Assembly: GCA_903943975.1 (NCBI GenBank)
Contig: CAJAQB010000019.1
Coordinates: forward strand, 248,001 to 312,000
Direction of reading: 5' to 3'
Source of the DNA: Synechococcus lacustris
Lineage (GTDB): Bacteria > Cyanobacteriota > Cyanobacteriia > PCC-6307 > Cyanobiaceae
Length of the DNA: 64,000 nucleotides
Positions 46,501 to 56,048 of this stretch are shown here, piece by piece. The position numbers and the translations under genes are program-made. Below the pieces are notes generated by a model. The model was given only the letters and a program-made list of their open reading frames with translations. It was not told where the DNA came from and ran no database searches. Each line of letters begins with the position of its first letter. Position 1 is the stretch's first letter.

Positions 46501-47899
46501 TGGCCAGCAAACGACCCCCAGCCCAATGGAAGTTCCCCGCCAGCGGTCCCAAAAGCCGTTGCCCCTGGCGGCTCCAGCCCTTGGGCAGTTGGTAATCCCC
46601 CCGCAAGCTTTCGAGGGCGATGCCCCCCCGCCAACGGCCCCGGGCCGTGGCGGCCAGCCAGAGCTCGCCCCCTGGGCTGGGCTGCAGCGTGCGGGGAAGC
46701 GTCAGCTGCCAGTGGTTGCGGTCCAGCTGCAGCCGGGCCCGCAACAGGGGCGCCCCCAAACGCTGGGGAATCCAGGGGCTGGGGTCGAGGCTTAATTCCT
46801 GGCTGCTGAGCTGCAACTGGGGTCGTAGCTGGCCGGAGGCCCGTAAACGGGAGCGACCTGAGCGCAATTCCAAGCTGCTGAGCAGCCAGCCGTGGCTATG
46901 GCGATGCAGCAGGGCGTTGCCCTGCACCGCTGGCCCTGGCGCCCGGGCCTGGAGCTGGCCGCTCAGGCTGAGGGCCAGGGGCCGCCGCGGCGCAAAGCTG
47001 AGCCGGCCGCTGAGCTGACCCCGCCATTGGCGCCATTGCCAGGGGGCGTTGGTCCAGTGCAGCTGCTCCCCACGGCAGGCCAGCTGCAGCAGAGGGCTCT
47101 GCAGCGGTGCCCCCCAACCCCGCCGCGCCAGGCTCAACTGCTCCAGCCGCAGCGGCCCGAGGCAATGCAAACGGCCCTGCTGGCGCTCCAGCCGCAGGGA
47201 GCCGGATGCCAGACCCCGCAGGGAATCCAAAGGCAGGCCCGGCCAGAGCGGAGCTAAGACCTCAAGCGGCAGACGCCGCAAACTCAGCTGCAGCTGCTGC
47301 TGGCCCTGGGGGCCCCAACGGTGGCGCAGGTTCAGGCGCAACTCCCCAGCCGCCCTGGCTTGGCCCTGGGGCTGCAAGCGGCCGCTGAGCTGCAGCCGCC
47401 GCTTACCGAGATCAAGATCTAGTTGGCCGTTGCTCCAGCGCCAGTTGGCGCCGGGCCGCAGCCGTAGCTGGGCTGGGTCCAGCAGCCGCAGCTTGAGCTG
47501 AAGATTGGGGGCCTTGCCCTTGCCCCTGGGGAACACCCAGAACTGGCCCTGGGCATTGCGGCGCAGCTCCAGCTCCAGACCGCGCAGGCCCACCAACAGC
47601 ACCGGCCGCCGTTGCCAGAGGCTGGCGCCAAGGTCGAGCTGCAGCTGCGCCTGGCGCACCCGCAGGCTGCTGCCATCGACGGGCCCCCCCAGCACCTGGC
47701 TGGGGCCAAACAGCAAGCCCTGGCTGCTGATGGCCTGCAGTGGCCCCAGCCGCACGGGGTGGCCCACCCCCCGCTGGATCAGCTTTTGCAGTTGCTGGCG
47801 CCCGGCCTGGGGCGTTAGGCGCTGCCCACAGCCGCCCAGCGCCAGCAAGCCAAGCGCTGCAATCGGTGCCAGTGAAAGGCGCTGGATCGATCCCCCCAT
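43589..47899 (-). CDS. tamB: TamB-like translocation/assembly protein (DUF490) with a lipobox
   Basis: About 1436 residues from the ATG at 47899. The N-terminus is a short signal ending LLALGGCGQ, which is a lipobox-like LGGC with Cys at residue 24; most TamB proteins have a plain transmembrane anchor instead. Most of the length is Leu/Gln/Arg-rich beta-strand repeat (ELELRRNAQGQFWVFPRGKG and many similar), typical of the lipid-conducting 'beta-taco' of AsmA/TamB proteins. The last ~330 residues are the conserved DUF490 part: GDNLEIRSTPPLPRERLVAL, GLSELLGQRLNVALYPTYL and a C-terminal strand ending LFFRF. It would span the periplasm and act with Omp85 in outer-membrane assembly or lipid transport. 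Confidence 0.92.
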   Translation of the reverse strand: MGGSIQRLSLAPIAALGLLALGGCGQRLTPQAGRQQLQKLIQRGVGHPVRLGPLQAISSQGLLFGPSQVLGGPVDGSSLRVRQAQLQLDLGASLWQRRPVLLVGLRGLELELRRNAQGQFWVFPRGKGKAPNLQLKLRLLDPAQLRLRPGANWRWSNGQLDLDLGKRRLQLSGRLQPQGQARAAGELRLNLRHRWGPQGQQQLQLSLRRLPLEVLAPLWPGLPLDSLRGLASGSLRLERQQGRLHCLGPLRLEQLSLARRGWGAPLQSPLLQLACRGEQLHWTNAPWQWRQWRGQLSGRLSFAPRRPLALSLSGQLQARAPGPAVQGNALLHRHSHGWLLSSLELRSGRSRLRASGQLRPQLQLSSQELSLDPSPWIPQRLGAPLLRARLQLDRNHWQLTLPRTLQPSPGGELWLAATARGRWRGGIALESLRGDYQLPKGWSRQGQRLLGPLAGNFHWAGGRLLASGQTSPQASYPLSFQGWWQPLAAKPWRAGPLQLQAQWQRLPLALLNPRARLQGWLSGSARLSGPLAKPLLQADLDLDQPGIGPLQLRERWQGHWQPGLLTLQAPGAVLRAQLNGQRLISLVLERGSGSLQLRPQGSGYRWLVRQLPLQPLQLQLPGRPALPVDGELSGGGQLALAPFDLNGSLELNQPALAWIRGRRLELKGQLRPPGFDLSAKLQPLARGQLSFRGRGAWGGQLDLQAKARGLEPAPLLRLLQALRQPLGPGASGNAQDLAGLVIDTFGGSLDGQLQALQQADQLLALRQGGAEERRRRPLRQLQGRLDGDLELRGANPRSLQLNGATRGHLWFEGQDRDQALQLAPFTAQIQGPLGQGEGSFSFAGLPLGLIALLTPVPASLRGSLGATGRWQLGQGSPKLSLQLALAGGQLRDKPLSLEKGALALEGAKLRLDLALRGGQSSSSIDLAGLIPLNPLADGLELRLSSRNDGLIFLTALAGGELEWQQGSADLQLLVRGSLRQPIANGFLRVRDGQLKLAGQTVRELQAAAFFDFRRLQLEQFSATVGAAGLLEGKGSLPLQNSTETDSLKLSLKAVPFQRANLRLQADGELLVGGSLERPLLGGELSLSHGRVLLGASQLVGGAGKPIPLAVRMPESRWGFKEPLVLLGPSVESSSGAALRQAIPNLAYLQFRDLRLSLGPDLRLGAPPVADFSTGGLLTLNGPMGPDISLSGVVRLLQGRINIFTSSLRLDTDSPNVAVFTPSLGLIPYLDLALTTRVSGQVRPVDSGGVLSADQLQGSFSNLDRLNLVKVVVRVAGPADRIGDNLEIRSTPPLPRERLVALLGGNTLSGLSGGDAGTALVTVLGQSLLTPVVGGLSELLGQRLNVALYPTYLDPYVLSANKGNSSNQRVPSQLVLGSEVGVDLTDRLNFSVLAAPNRSDIPPEATLRYQANDLLGIQGSLDQEGRWQGQVQLFFRF

Positions 47900-47959
47900 C
47901 GCCCGCGACGGCGCTCGTCCAGAGTCGGCGCAATATAGGTTCGATTGAGCACTCGCCCC

Positions 47960-48451
47960 ATGGCTATCAATGCATTGCTGCTGCAAGCGGGGCTCTGGCT
48001 GGCGGCGGCCAGCGGCCTGCTGGCGCTAGTCACGCTGCTGGCTTTTCTGAAGAGTTGGAGCTTCCGCTTCCGTTTGGTGGGAGTTACCAGCTTCACCCTG
48101 CTGCTGGCGGCCTCCTGTGCCGCCTTTGCAGTGAGCTATACCCCCCGCCGCAGCATTGAAGGGGCGCTCACAGTGCCGGTGGTTTACGACAACGGCGGCG
48201 ACCTGGTGGTGGCCGCCGCCGGCCCCGATTTTCCAAAGGCCGCCATTGGCCCCAGCCTTGAGCAGCTGGCCAGCAACCTGCGGGGCTCCGGCCGCAACAG
48301 CAGCGACCGCCAGGTGCACGTGCGCCTGCGGCAACTGCTGCCCCAGGCCGATGGCAGCAACAAGCCAGTGGTGCTGGGAGAAGCCCTGCGGGAGCTCAGC
48401 ACAGGCGCCGTGACCCTGGTCCCAGCTGCGACGGGTCGGACCGGGAACTGA
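47960..48451 (+). CDS. ycf51: Ycf51 family (DUF2518) membrane protein
   Basis: 163 residues from the ATG at 47960. Two transmembrane helices near the N-terminus (QAGLWLAAASGLLALVTLLA and FRLVGVTSFTLLLAASCAAF) flank the family's FLKSWSFRFRLVGVTSF segment. The rest is a soluble domain (TVPVVYDNGGDLVVAAAGPD, QVHVRLRQLLPQ). Ycf51 is conserved in cyanobacteria and red-algal plastids with no known role. Divergent from tamB, with about 60 bases between the starts. Confidence 0.85.
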   Translation: MAINALLLQAGLWLAAASGLLALVTLLAFLKSWSFRFRLVGVTSFTLLLAASCAAFAVSYTPRRSIEGALTVPVVYDNGGDLVVAAAGPDFPKAAIGPSLEQLASNLRGSGRNSSDRQVHVRLRQLLPQADGSNKPVVLGEALRELSTGAVTLVPAATGRTGN

Positions 48452-48517
48452 CACCCGGCCGCCACCAGGGTGACTTTCGCGGTCTGGAATGAAAGCGGTG
48501 GTTCTGAGGAAATAGTG

Positions 48518-48799
48518 ATGAAAAACCAGTTCCCCCTTTTGCTTCTGGTCGGCCTGCTGGGGGGCTTCTGTTTCAGCCCGGCCCTGGCGGTGGCCAGCCC
48601 CCTGCTCGAATCGGTAAAACAAAACAAGCAACTCGCCACCCAGCTCTGTGGTGAATTCCGCAAGCTCAATGCCAGCGGCCAACGGGCCCACGAGCCAGCA
48701 AATATCCGTAACACCGCCGCCAGCCAAGGGCTGAGCCCCCTCGACGCCGAGATCCTCACCACCTACGTCGTAGGCATGTACTGCCCAGACGTGCGCTAG
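48518..48799 (+). CDS. Small exported hypothetical protein
   Basis: 93 residues from the ATG at 48518; GAGGA 7 bases before it supports this start over the longer open frame. A signal peptide (PLLLLVGLLGGFCFSPALAV) is followed by a ~65-residue helical domain (NKQLATQLCGEFRKLNASGQ, SPLDAEILTTYVVGMYCPDV) with two cysteines that could form a disulfide. Small proteins of this look occur in picocyanobacteria without assigned function. It is followed after 6 bases by the hydrolase gene. Confidence 0.72.
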   Translation: MKNQFPLLLLVGLLGGFCFSPALAVASPLLESVKQNKQLATQLCGEFRKLNASGQRAHEPANIRNTAASQGLSPLDAEILTTYVVGMYCPDVR

Positions 48800-48805
48800 C
48801 GAGCT

Positions 48806-50428
48806 GTGAATCAAGAGCCGCTCAGCCTCAGCCTGCGGGATGGGGTGCAGTTGCGAGGCAGTCTCTGGTACCCCAACGGCCCGGGCCCCTGGCCGGCCCT
48901 GCTGATGCGCCAGCCCTATGGCCATCGGCTCGCCTCCAGCCTGGTGTATGCCCACCCCGCCTGGTACGCCCGCCAGGGCTACCTGGTGCTGGTGCAAGAC
49001 GTGCGCGGCCAAGGGGACTCCGAAGGGATCTTCCGGGGCTTTGCCCAGGAGGCCGCCGATGGGGCCGACAGCCTCGCCTTTCTGCGCTCCCATCCCCTCT
49101 GCAACGGCCGGGTGGGCAGCTACGGCTTCAGCTATCAGGGGCTCACGCAGCTGCTCTGCGCTGAGCCCTCCCTAGCGGCCGATTGCCTCGCCCCGGCAAT
49201 GACCGGCCTCGATGAACGGCTGCACTGGGCCTGTGAGGGCAATACCCACCGCTGGGGCCTCAGCCTCGCCTGGGGCCTGCAGCTGGCCGCCCAGCACTGC
49301 CAACGGCAGGGGGACCGCCAGGGCTGGATTGCGATCCGGCGCAGCTTGGTGGGGGGCGCCTTCCCCTACGAGGGTCTGGAGCTGTTGCGCAGCCATGACC
49401 CCGAAAACTTTGTGCTGGCCTGGCTGGAGCGGGATCCCAGCAGTGGTGAGGGCTGGCAACGGCACGAACTGGCGCCAGAGCTTTTGCGGCGGCCGTTGCT
49501 GCTGCTCCAGGGCTGGAGCGACCCCTACCTCAGCGGCGGCCTCGACCTCTGGCAACGCTCCCGCCAGGCCGGGGGCCAACCGCTGCTGCGACTCAGCCCC
49601 TGGGCCCACCTGGGCTGGGACCGGCGGGTGGGCAGCCAAGACCTGGGGCCTGCCGCCAGCGGCCGGGTTGATGAAGAGCAGCTCAGCTTCTTTGACCTGC
49701 ACCTGCGCGACCGGGAGCCGGCGCCAGCCATGGTCCCCAGCCTTGGTTTTGATCTGCTGGCCCAGCACTGGCGCGAGCGCTGCCCCCTGAACGGCAGCGG
49801 CCAGCGCTGGGGCCTGGAGAGCAATGGGCTGGCCGCCAGCCGCAGCGATGAGGGGCTACTCAGGGCCGATGGGGGCGGTGCTGGCCGCTTGCACTGGGTC
49901 CATGACCCCTGGCGGCCGGTACCGGGCCGGGGGGGGCACCTGGGCCTCGATGCTGGCCCGGTGGAAAGGGGCGACCTTGATGGCCGCGCCGATGTGGTCT
50001 GTTTCAGCACCCCCCCCCTGGGCGAAAGCCTGGAGCTTTGGGGCCAACCGCTGCTGGAACTCCAGGCCAGCGCCGACTGCCCCGGCTTTGACCTCTGTGC
50101 GGCCCTTTCGGTGCTGCGCCGCCAGGGGGCTGAGGTGCTGCAACTCAGCACCGGGGTGAGTAGCCAGCGCGGGGACCACTGCCAACAGCAGCGCTGGCGC
50201 CAGGTGCGGCTGCAGCCACTGCTGGCCAGCCTGGCGCCGGGGGACAGCCTGCGCCTCTCCCTGGCGGCAGCGGCCTGGCCCCAGATCCGGGTTAATCCCG
50301 GTGATGGCAGCCTTGGCCGCGGGCCAGCCGGACCCGACCACCGCCAGATCTGCATCGAGCTGCAGCTGGAGGGGGCCCAGCTCAGCCTGCAGCCGATGCT
50401 CGAAGCAGCCGGAACCAGGCCAGACTGA
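48806..50428 (+). CDS. CocE/NonD family alpha/beta hydrolase
   Basis: 540 residues with a GTG start. The N-terminal alpha/beta-hydrolase domain of the X-Pro dipeptidyl-peptidase S15 type shows LRGSLWYPNGPGPWPALLMR, LVQDVRGQGDSEGIFRGF near 70 and GSYGFSYQGLTQLL with the nucleophilic Ser near 112. LLLLQGWSDPYLSGGLDLW near 233 has the acidic residue and SPWAHLGW near 260 the His. The C-terminal beta-sandwich (VVCFSTPPLGESLELWGQPL, LRLSLAAAAWPQI) is complete. The substrate may be an ester or peptide and is unknown. Confidence 0.88.
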   Translation: MNQEPLSLSLRDGVQLRGSLWYPNGPGPWPALLMRQPYGHRLASSLVYAHPAWYARQGYLVLVQDVRGQGDSEGIFRGFAQEAADGADSLAFLRSHPLCNGRVGSYGFSYQGLTQLLCAEPSLAADCLAPAMTGLDERLHWACEGNTHRWGLSLAWGLQLAAQHCQRQGDRQGWIAIRRSLVGGAFPYEGLELLRSHDPENFVLAWLERDPSSGEGWQRHELAPELLRRPLLLLQGWSDPYLSGGLDLWQRSRQAGGQPLLRLSPWAHLGWDRRVGSQDLGPAASGRVDEEQLSFFDLHLRDREPAPAMVPSLGFDLLAQHWRERCPLNGSGQRWGLESNGLAASRSDEGLLRADGGGAGRLHWVHDPWRPVPGRGGHLGLDAGPVERGDLDGRADVVCFSTPPLGESLELWGQPLLELQASADCPGFDLCAALSVLRRQGAEVLQLSTGVSSQRGDHCQQQRWRQVRLQPLLASLAPGDSLRLSLAAAAWPQIRVNPGDGSLGRGPAGPDHRQICIELQLEGAQLSLQPMLEAAGTRPD

Positions 50429-51175
50429 ATGCTGCCCACTTATCGCAGCGCCTTGGCTTTGCTCTCCCTGCGCCGCTTTTGCCTGGCCCTAATGCTCAGT
50501 GGCGCAACCCTCAGCGCAGGCCTCGGCAGCAGCCCAGCGGCGGCGGGTCCCAACAGCGAAGCCAAGGCCCGGGCCACCGCCAACCAATTAATCGAAGCCC
50601 TCAGCCAGAAAAACGGCCAGCAACTCTTCAACCTGCTGGGGGGCCCCCTGCGCAGCAACACCAGCCCCAGCCAGCTGCAAGGGCGTCTCAATAGCCAGCC
50701 GAAGCTGCAAGAAGCCAAGCTGCAACGGGTGCTCCGCGGCCTAGACACCTCTGTGGTGGAAATAGAACTGCGCACGGAAAAGGGGATCGATTCCCTGCGG
50801 CTAGTGGTGGACAGCAACGGCAAATTGCTGGGCTACGAGCTGGGGGAAACCACTGAAACGATCGACCGGATTGCCCGGGCCTTCGTGGAGGACCTGGGGG
50901 CCGGCCGTTGGTTATCGGCCCGCAGCCGCCTGGTGCTCAGCCTCCAGGACAGTCTCAATGGGACCCAACTGGAAAATCGCTGGAAAGAACTGGAAAAGCG
51001 CACAGGGGCCTTTCGCCGCATTACCGCAGTGGTGACCGCGAGCGCCGGCGGTCCCCAACAGCTGGTGCTGGTGACCACTCAATTCAGCAATCTGAACGAC
51101 TCGCTCTTTGTGATCCTCGATGACAAAAATCGGATCACGGGCGTCGATTTTCCGCTGCAACGGAGCGATCACTGA
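50429..51175 (+). CDS. Exported protein with DUF3887-like domain
   Basis: 248 residues. An N-terminal signal peptide (RRFCLALMLSGATLSAGLG) precedes two NTF2-like repeats of about 100 residues each, the DUF3887 pattern: RATANQLIEALSQKNGQQLF and IDRIARAFVEDLGAGRWLSA both open a helix-sheet unit, followed by strands such as QQLVLVTTQFSNLNDSLFVI. DUF3887 domains often bind small ligands or act as accessory domains of hydrolases. The ATG directly follows the stop of the CocE-type gene, so the two are probably co-expressed. Confidence 0.75.
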   Translation: MLPTYRSALALLSLRRFCLALMLSGATLSAGLGSSPAAAGPNSEAKARATANQLIEALSQKNGQQLFNLLGGPLRSNTSPSQLQGRLNSQPKLQEAKLQRVLRGLDTSVVEIELRTEKGIDSLRLVVDSNGKLLGYELGETTETIDRIARAFVEDLGAGRWLSARSRLVLSLQDSLNGTQLENRWKELEKRTGAFRRITAVVTASAGGPQQLVLVTTQFSNLNDSLFVILDDKNRITGVDFPLQRSDH

Positions 51176-51220
51176 GGCATATCCGTTTAGGCTCCGCCCC
51201 AAACGTCAGTGATCGTTCAG

Positions 51221-53527
51221 ATGGTGGTGGCCAGCCTTGATTGGATGCATGGTGATGCCGAACGGCTAGCCAGCTGCAGCCACGACCATCCCTATGCGGT
51301 GCTCGGTCCCCAGCCCCAACCCCAGGGGGGCTGGGTGGTGCGGGTCTGGATGCCAGATGCCGACGAGGTGCTGCTGCTCCACCAGGGCCAGGAGCTGCCG
51401 ATGCAAACGCCCCACCACCCCTGGCTATTTGAACGGGCCCTGGCGGAAAACCCCGGCAGCGCCTATCGGGTGCGGGTCAGTCGGGCTGGGGTAACCCACG
51501 AACAACACGACCCCTACTCCTTCCGCCAGGAATGGATGGGGGAAACAGATCGCCACCTGTTCTCTGAGGGCAACCATCACCACATCTGGCGACGGATGGG
51601 CGCCCACCCGGTGTTGCAAGACGGGGTGGCCGGTGTGCAGTTCTGCCTCTGGGCCCCCAGCGCCCGCAGTGTTGCCCTGATCGGCGATTGCTGCGGTTGG
51701 GATGGCCGCCATCTGCCGCTGCAACAACGGCTCGGCGGCAGCTGGGAATTATTTGTGCCCGGGCTCAAGGTGGGTGAGCGTTACAAGTACGAAATCCGCA
51801 GCCAGGAGGGCCACTGCTACGAGAAGGCAGATCCCTATGGCTTCCAACACGAGGTGCGCCCCCTGCAGGCCTCCCTGGTGGCAGACCTAAACAACTACAA
51901 CTGGAACGATGGCCATTGGCTGGAACATCGCGACAGCCGCGATCCCCTGGAGCAGCCGATCTCGGTTTATGAAATGCACCTGGGCAGCTGGATGCATGGC
52001 AGCGTTGATGATCCCTATATCGAGCCCAATGGCCAAGGGCGACCAGCGGTGCCCGCCGCAGATCTCAAGCCCGGCGCCCGGCTGCTCACCTATCCAGAAT
52101 TAGCCGATCGGGTGATCCCCTACGTGAAGCAACGGGGCTTCACCCATATCGAATTGATGCCGATTGCCGAGCATCCCTTTGATGGCTCTTGGGGCTACCA
52201 GGTCACTGGTTTTTATGCCCCCACCAGTCGCTTCGGCAGCCTTGATGAATTCAAGGCCTTCATTGATCGCTGCCATGCGGAAGGCATCGGCGTAATCCTT
52301 GACTGGGTGCCAGGCCACTTCCCCAAGGATGCCCATGGCCTTGCCTTCTTCGATGGCAGCCACCTCTATGAGCACGGCGATTCCCGGATCGGCGAACATA
52401 AGGAATGGGGCACACTAATCTTTAATTACAGCCGCAACGAGGTAAGAAATTTCCTTGTTTCCAACCTGCTGTTCTGGTTTGAGGAATTCCACATAGATGG
52501 CATCCGCGTTGATGCGGTGGCCTCGATGCTGTACCGGGATTACCTGCGCCCCGATGGCCAGTGGCTACCCAATGAACACGGCGGCCGCGAAAATCTTGAG
52601 GCCGTGCGCTTCATGCAACAGGCAAACTCGCTGCTGTTCCACTACTTCCCAGGCGCCCTTTCCATTGCCGAGGAATCCACCACCTGGCCGATGGTGACCC
52701 AACCCACCTCCATGGGCGGCCTGGGCTTCAATATGAAGTGGAATATGGGCTGGATGCATGACATGCTCGATTACTTCGAGCTGGATCATTGGTTCCGTCA
52801 ATTCCATCAAAGCAACATAACTTTTTCGATCTGGTATCACCACACCGAAAACTTCATGCTGGCCCTCAGCCACGATGAAGTGGTGCACGGCAAGAGCCAT
52901 CTGCTCCACAAGATGCCGGGCAGTGATGAGCTGAAATTTGCCAATGTGCGGGCCCTACTTACATATATGTGGACCCACCCTGGCAAAAAAACCATCTTCA
53001 TGGGCATGGAATTCGGCCAACGGGGTGAATGGAATGTTTGGGGGGATCTGGAATGGGACAAACTCCAGTACCCGCATCACCAGGGCCTGCTCAACCTGGT
53101 GGACGACCTCAACGCCTTCTACAAATCAGAACCGGCCCTCTGGCGTAACGATTTCGATCACTTCGGCTTCCAGTGGATCGACTGCGACGACACCAGCCAC
53201 AGCGTTGTGAGCTTCATGCGCCGCGATGAGAAGCAGGGCAATTGGGTGGTGGTGGTTTGCAACTTCACCCCCGAAGGCCACGGCAACTACCGGATCGGCG
53301 TGCCGGTGGAGGGCTTTTACAAAGAGGTGTTTAACAGTGACAGCAGCCGCTACGGCGGTGGCAACGAGGGCAACCTCGGCGGCAAATTCACCGACCAGTG
53401 GGGCATGCATAACTACGGCCAGTCCCTCGACCTCTGCCTGCCGCCCCTGAGCGTGTTGGTGTTCAAGCTCGATTCCAGCCGGGAGCTCCCTCGGGTAGCG
53501 TCAGCGGCTGCTTCAGCCACCCCATGA
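51221..53527 (+). CDS. glgB: 1,4-alpha-glucan branching enzyme
   Basis: About 768 residues from the ATG at 51221; a GTG four codons earlier is possible. Domains: two N-terminal carbohydrate-binding modules ([20 protein letters not shown] and [20 protein letters not shown]), then the GH13 barrel with [20 protein letters not shown] near 305, [18 protein letters not shown] near 350, [16 protein letters not shown] near 425 with the nucleophile Asp, [10 protein letters not shown] near 480 with the acid/base Glu, and [20 protein letters not shown] near 547. It adds alpha-1,6 branches to glycogen. Its last bases overlap the hemE start (ATGA). Confidence 0.97.
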   Translation: MVVASLDWMHGDAERLASCSHDHPYAVLGPQPQPQGGWVVRVWMPDADEVLLLHQGQELPMQTPHHPWLFERALAENPGSAYRVRVSRAGVTHEQHDPYSFRQEWMGETDRHLFSEGNHHHIWRRMGAHPVLQDGVAGVQFCLWAPSARSVALIGDCCGWDGRHLPLQQRLGGSWELFVPGLKVGERYKYEIRSQEGHCYEKADPYGFQHEVRPLQASLVADLNNYNWNDGHWLEHRDSRDPLEQPISVYEMHLGSWMHGSVDDPYIEPNGQGRPAVPAADLKPGARLLTYPELADRVIPYVKQRGFTHIELMPIAEHPFDGSWGYQVTGFYAPTSRFGSLDEFKAFIDRCHAEGIGVILDWVPGHFPKDAHGLAFFDGSHLYEHGDSRIGEHKEWGTLIFNYSRNEVRNFLVSNLLFWFEEFHIDGIRVDAVASMLYRDYLRPDGQWLPNEHGGRENLEAVRFMQQANSLLFHYFPGALSIAEESTTWPMVTQPTSMGGLGFNMKWNMGWMHDMLDYFELDHWFRQFHQSNITFSIWYHHTENFMLALSHDEVVHGKSHLLHKMPGSDELKFANVRALLTYMWTHPGKKTIFMGMEFGQRGEWNVWGDLEWDKLQYPHHQGLLNLVDDLNAFYKSEPALWRNDFDHFGFQWIDCDDTSHSVVSFMRRDEKQGNWVVVVCNFTPEGHGNYRIGVPVEGFYKEVFNSDSSRYGGGNEGNLGGKFTDQWGMHNYGQSLDLCLPPLSVLVFKLDSSRELPRVASAAASATP

Positions 53528-54582
53528 GCGATTCCCTCCCCCTGCTGCTACGCGCCGCCCGAGGTGAGCAGGTGGAGCGGCCGCCGGTTTGGATGATGCG
53601 CCAGGCCGGCCGTTACATGAAGGTGTACCGCGACCTGCGCGACCGCCATCCCGGTTTCCGGGAACGCTCTGAGAACGCTGATCTCTCCTATGAGATCTCG
53701 ATGCAGCCGTTCCGGGCCTTCAAGCCCGACGGCGTGATTCTTTTCTCCGACATCCTGACGCCGCTGCCGGGGATCGGCATCGACTTCGACATCATCGAAA
53801 GCAAGGGCCCGATCATTGATCCGCCGATCCGCAGCCAGGCCCAGGTGGATGCCCTGCGGCCGCTCAACCCCGCCGAGGCCCTGCCCTTCGTAGGCGAGGT
53901 GCTGGGCCGCCTGCGCCAGGACGTGGGCAATCAATCCACCGTGCTCGGCTTCGTGGGCGCCCCTTGGACCCTGGCCGCCTACGCGGTGGAAGGCAAGAGC
54001 AGCAAGAACTATGCGGTGATCAAGGCGATGGCCTTCCAGGAGCCGGCGCTGCTGCACCAGCTGCTGGGCCACCTGGCCGATGCGATCGCCACCTACGTGA
54101 ACTATCAAATCGAGAGCGGCGCCCAGGTGGTGCAGCTGTTTGATTCCTGGGCCGGTCAACTGAGCCCGATCGACTACGACGTCTTCGCTGCCCCCTACCA
54201 GAAACGGGTGGTGGATCAGGTGAAGGCCAAGCACCCCGAAACGCCGCTGATCCTCTACATCTCCGGCAGCGCCGGCGTGCTGGAGCGCATGGCAACCACA
54301 GGGGTCGATTTCATCTCGCTCGACTGGACCGTGGACATGGCCGATGGCATCGCCCGCCTGCCTGGCCACCTGGGGGTACAAGGCAATGTGGATCCGGGGC
54401 TGCTGTTTGGTACCCCCGAGGCGATCCGCGCCCGCATCGTTGACACCGTGCTGAAGGCCAAGGGTCGGCGCCACATCCTCAACCTGGGCCACGGCATCCT
54501 GCCGGGCACCCCCGAGGAAAACGCCCGGGTCTTCTTTGAAGCCGGCAAGAACGTCAATGCCCTGATCAACGCGGTGGGTTGA
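53524..54582 (+). CDS. hemE: Uroporphyrinogen decarboxylase
   Basis: 352 residues. It removes four carboxyl groups from uroporphyrinogen III, feeding heme and chlorophyll synthesis. The substrate site [20 protein letters not shown] lies near residue 20, with [17 protein letters not shown] near 75, [20 protein letters not shown] near 142 and [17 protein letters not shown] near 205. [19 protein letters not shown] is near 325. Coupled to glgB by a 4-base overlap. Confidence 0.97.
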   Translation: MSDSLPLLLRAARGEQVERPPVWMMRQAGRYMKVYRDLRDRHPGFRERSENADLSYEISMQPFRAFKPDGVILFSDILTPLPGIGIDFDIIESKGPIIDPPIRSQAQVDALRPLNPAEALPFVGEVLGRLRQDVGNQSTVLGFVGAPWTLAAYAVEGKSSKNYAVIKAMAFQEPALLHQLLGHLADAIATYVNYQIESGAQVVQLFDSWAGQLSPIDYDVFAAPYQKRVVDQVKAKHPETPLILYISGSAGVLERMATTGVDFISLDWTVDMADGIARLPGHLGVQGNVDPGLLFGTPEAIRARIVDTVLKAKGRRHILNLGHGILPGTPEENARVFFEAGKNVNALINAVG

Positions 54583-54583
54583 A

Positions 54584-55624
54584 GTGACGGCGGAACGGAT
54601 CCTGATCACTGGGGCCAGCGGTTGCGTTGGTCAACACATCGCCCATCGCCTCTTCCACCACTCCGATGCCGAGCTGCTGCTCTGGCTGCGGGATCCCGCC
54701 AAGCTCACGGCGGTGCCCCACCAGCATCCACGCATCCAGCTGCTGGTGAGCGACCTGCGGGAGCAAAGCGCCCATGCCGCCCAGCTGGCCACGGTGACCC
54801 GGGTGATCCATACGGCCACCGCCTGGGGGGATCCGCTGCGGGCCCAACAGGTGAATGTGGACGCCGTCAAGGAACTGCTCGCTCGGCTTGACCCGAACCT
54901 GGTGCGGCAGATCATCTATTTCTCCACCGCCAGCATCCTTAACCGCGACCTGAAATTGCTGCCGGAGGCGGAACGCTTCGGCACGGAATACATCCAAACC
55001 AAGGCCCTCTGCCTGGGCCAGCTAGAGCAGCATGCCCTGGCCGCCAAGGTGGTGGCCGTGTTCCCCACCCTGGTATTTGGTGGCCGCGTTGATGGCGCTG
55101 GCCCCTTCCCCACCAGCTACCTAACCGCTGGCCTAGGCGAAGCAATCCGCTGGCTCTGGCTAGCCCGCTGGCTGCGCACCGATGCCAGCTTCCATTTCAT
55201 CCATGCGGCAGACATCGCCAAGGTTTGCTGCCACCTGGCCCTTAACCCCCACCAGGCCAACCCGGAGGCCGGCCAGGGGGCAGTGCGGCGCCTAGTGCTG
55301 GGTCAACCGGCGGTTTCGATCAATGGCACGGTGGCCAGCCTCTGCCGCTGGCGCGGGGTGTGGCTACCGCCGGGAATCCCCCTATGGGGCTGGCTGATTG
55401 AAGCCCTGGTGCGGGTGTTGCCGATCGAGATCAATGACTGGGATCGCTTCAGCATTCAGCAACGCCATTTCGTCCACCAACCGGTGAGTCCCCCGGAACG
55501 ATTCGGGCTGCATTCCCATGCCGCCAGCCTGGAGGCGATCTTTGACGATGCCGGCCTGCCGCAACGGGGGGAAATTCATGTCAAACCGTTGCAGAGCGCT
55601 GGGGAGCAGGGGGCCACTTCCTAG
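54584..55624 (+). CDS. NAD-dependent epimerase/dehydratase family protein
   Basis: 346 residues from a GTG placed 1 base after the hemE stop. An extended SDR: ILITGASGCVGQHIAHRLFH is the NAD(P)-binding glycine motif, VSDLREQSAHAAQLATVTRV follows, IYFSTASILN carries the catalytic Ser, and YIQTKALCLGQLEQH the Tyr-x-x-x-Lys pair. The substrate is unknown. Position between hemE and petJ suggests a tetrapyrrole or envelope role, but only by context. Confidence 0.87.
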   Translation: MTAERILITGASGCVGQHIAHRLFHHSDAELLLWLRDPAKLTAVPHQHPRIQLLVSDLREQSAHAAQLATVTRVIHTATAWGDPLRAQQVNVDAVKELLARLDPNLVRQIIYFSTASILNRDLKLLPEAERFGTEYIQTKALCLGQLEQHALAAKVVAVFPTLVFGGRVDGAGPFPTSYLTAGLGEAIRWLWLARWLRTDASFHFIHAADIAKVCCHLALNPHQANPEAGQGAVRRLVLGQPAVSINGTVASLCRWRGVWLPPGIPLWGWLIEALVRVLPIEINDWDRFSIQQRHFVHQPVSPPERFGLHSHAASLEAIFDDAGLPQRGEIHVKPLQSAGEQGATS

Positions 55625-55649
55625 GTTGAACCGGATTGTTTCTGCGCCC

Positions 55650-55991
55650 ATGCGTCGCCTCTTCGGCCTGCTGGCCATCTGTTTTGCCCTTCTGTTTGGT
55701 TCCGCCCCAGCCTTCGCTGCGGATCTGGCCAACGGTGCAAAGGTGTTCTCCAACAACTGCGCCGCTTGTCATATCGGTGGCGGCAATGTGGTGAATGGCG
55801 AGCGCACCCTCAAGGCTTCAGCCCTTGAGGCTTACCTCGCCAACTACAGCGCCGGCCACGAAGCCGCCATCGCCTACCAGGTGACCAACGGCAAAAACGC
55901 CATGCCCGCCTTCGGTGGCAAGCTCAGCGAAGCTGATATTGCTGATGTGGCAGCGTTTGTGGAAGACAGCTCCGCCAAGGGCTGGAGCTGA
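55650..55991 (+). CDS. petJ: Cytochrome c6 (c553) precursor
   Basis: 113 residues with a cleavable signal peptide (LFGLLAICFALLFGSAPAFA). The mature protein starts near ADLANGAKVFSNNCAACHIG, with the heme-attachment CxxCH. The axial Met is in KNAMPAFGGKLSEADIADVA near residue 88. It is the soluble thylakoid-lumen carrier from cytochrome b6f to photosystem I, and can replace plastocyanin. A strong terminator follows. Confidence 0.96.
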   Translation: MRRLFGLLAICFALLFGSAPAFAADLANGAKVFSNNCAACHIGGGNVVNGERTLKASALEAYLANYSAGHEAAIAYQVTNGKNAMPAFGGKLSEADIADVAAFVEDSSAKGWS

Positions 55992-56017
55992 GCTAGCTAG
56001 CTAGCCATAGATTCTTA

Positions 56018-56044
56018 AGCAGGGCCTAGGCCCTGCTTTTTTTT
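56018..56044 (+). terminator. Rho-independent terminator of petJ
   Basis: AGCAGGGCCT at 56018-56027 is a perfect inverted repeat with AGGCCCTGCT at 56028-56037, followed by an eight-base or longer T-run. The next gene starts within or just after it. Confidence 0.95.
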
Positions 56045-56048
56045 GCCG

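Noticed and set aside
43914-47933. Many long plus-strand ORFs opposite tamB
   Set aside because: High GC keeps the opposite strand open; the sequences are Arg/Pro/Ser-rich without family features.
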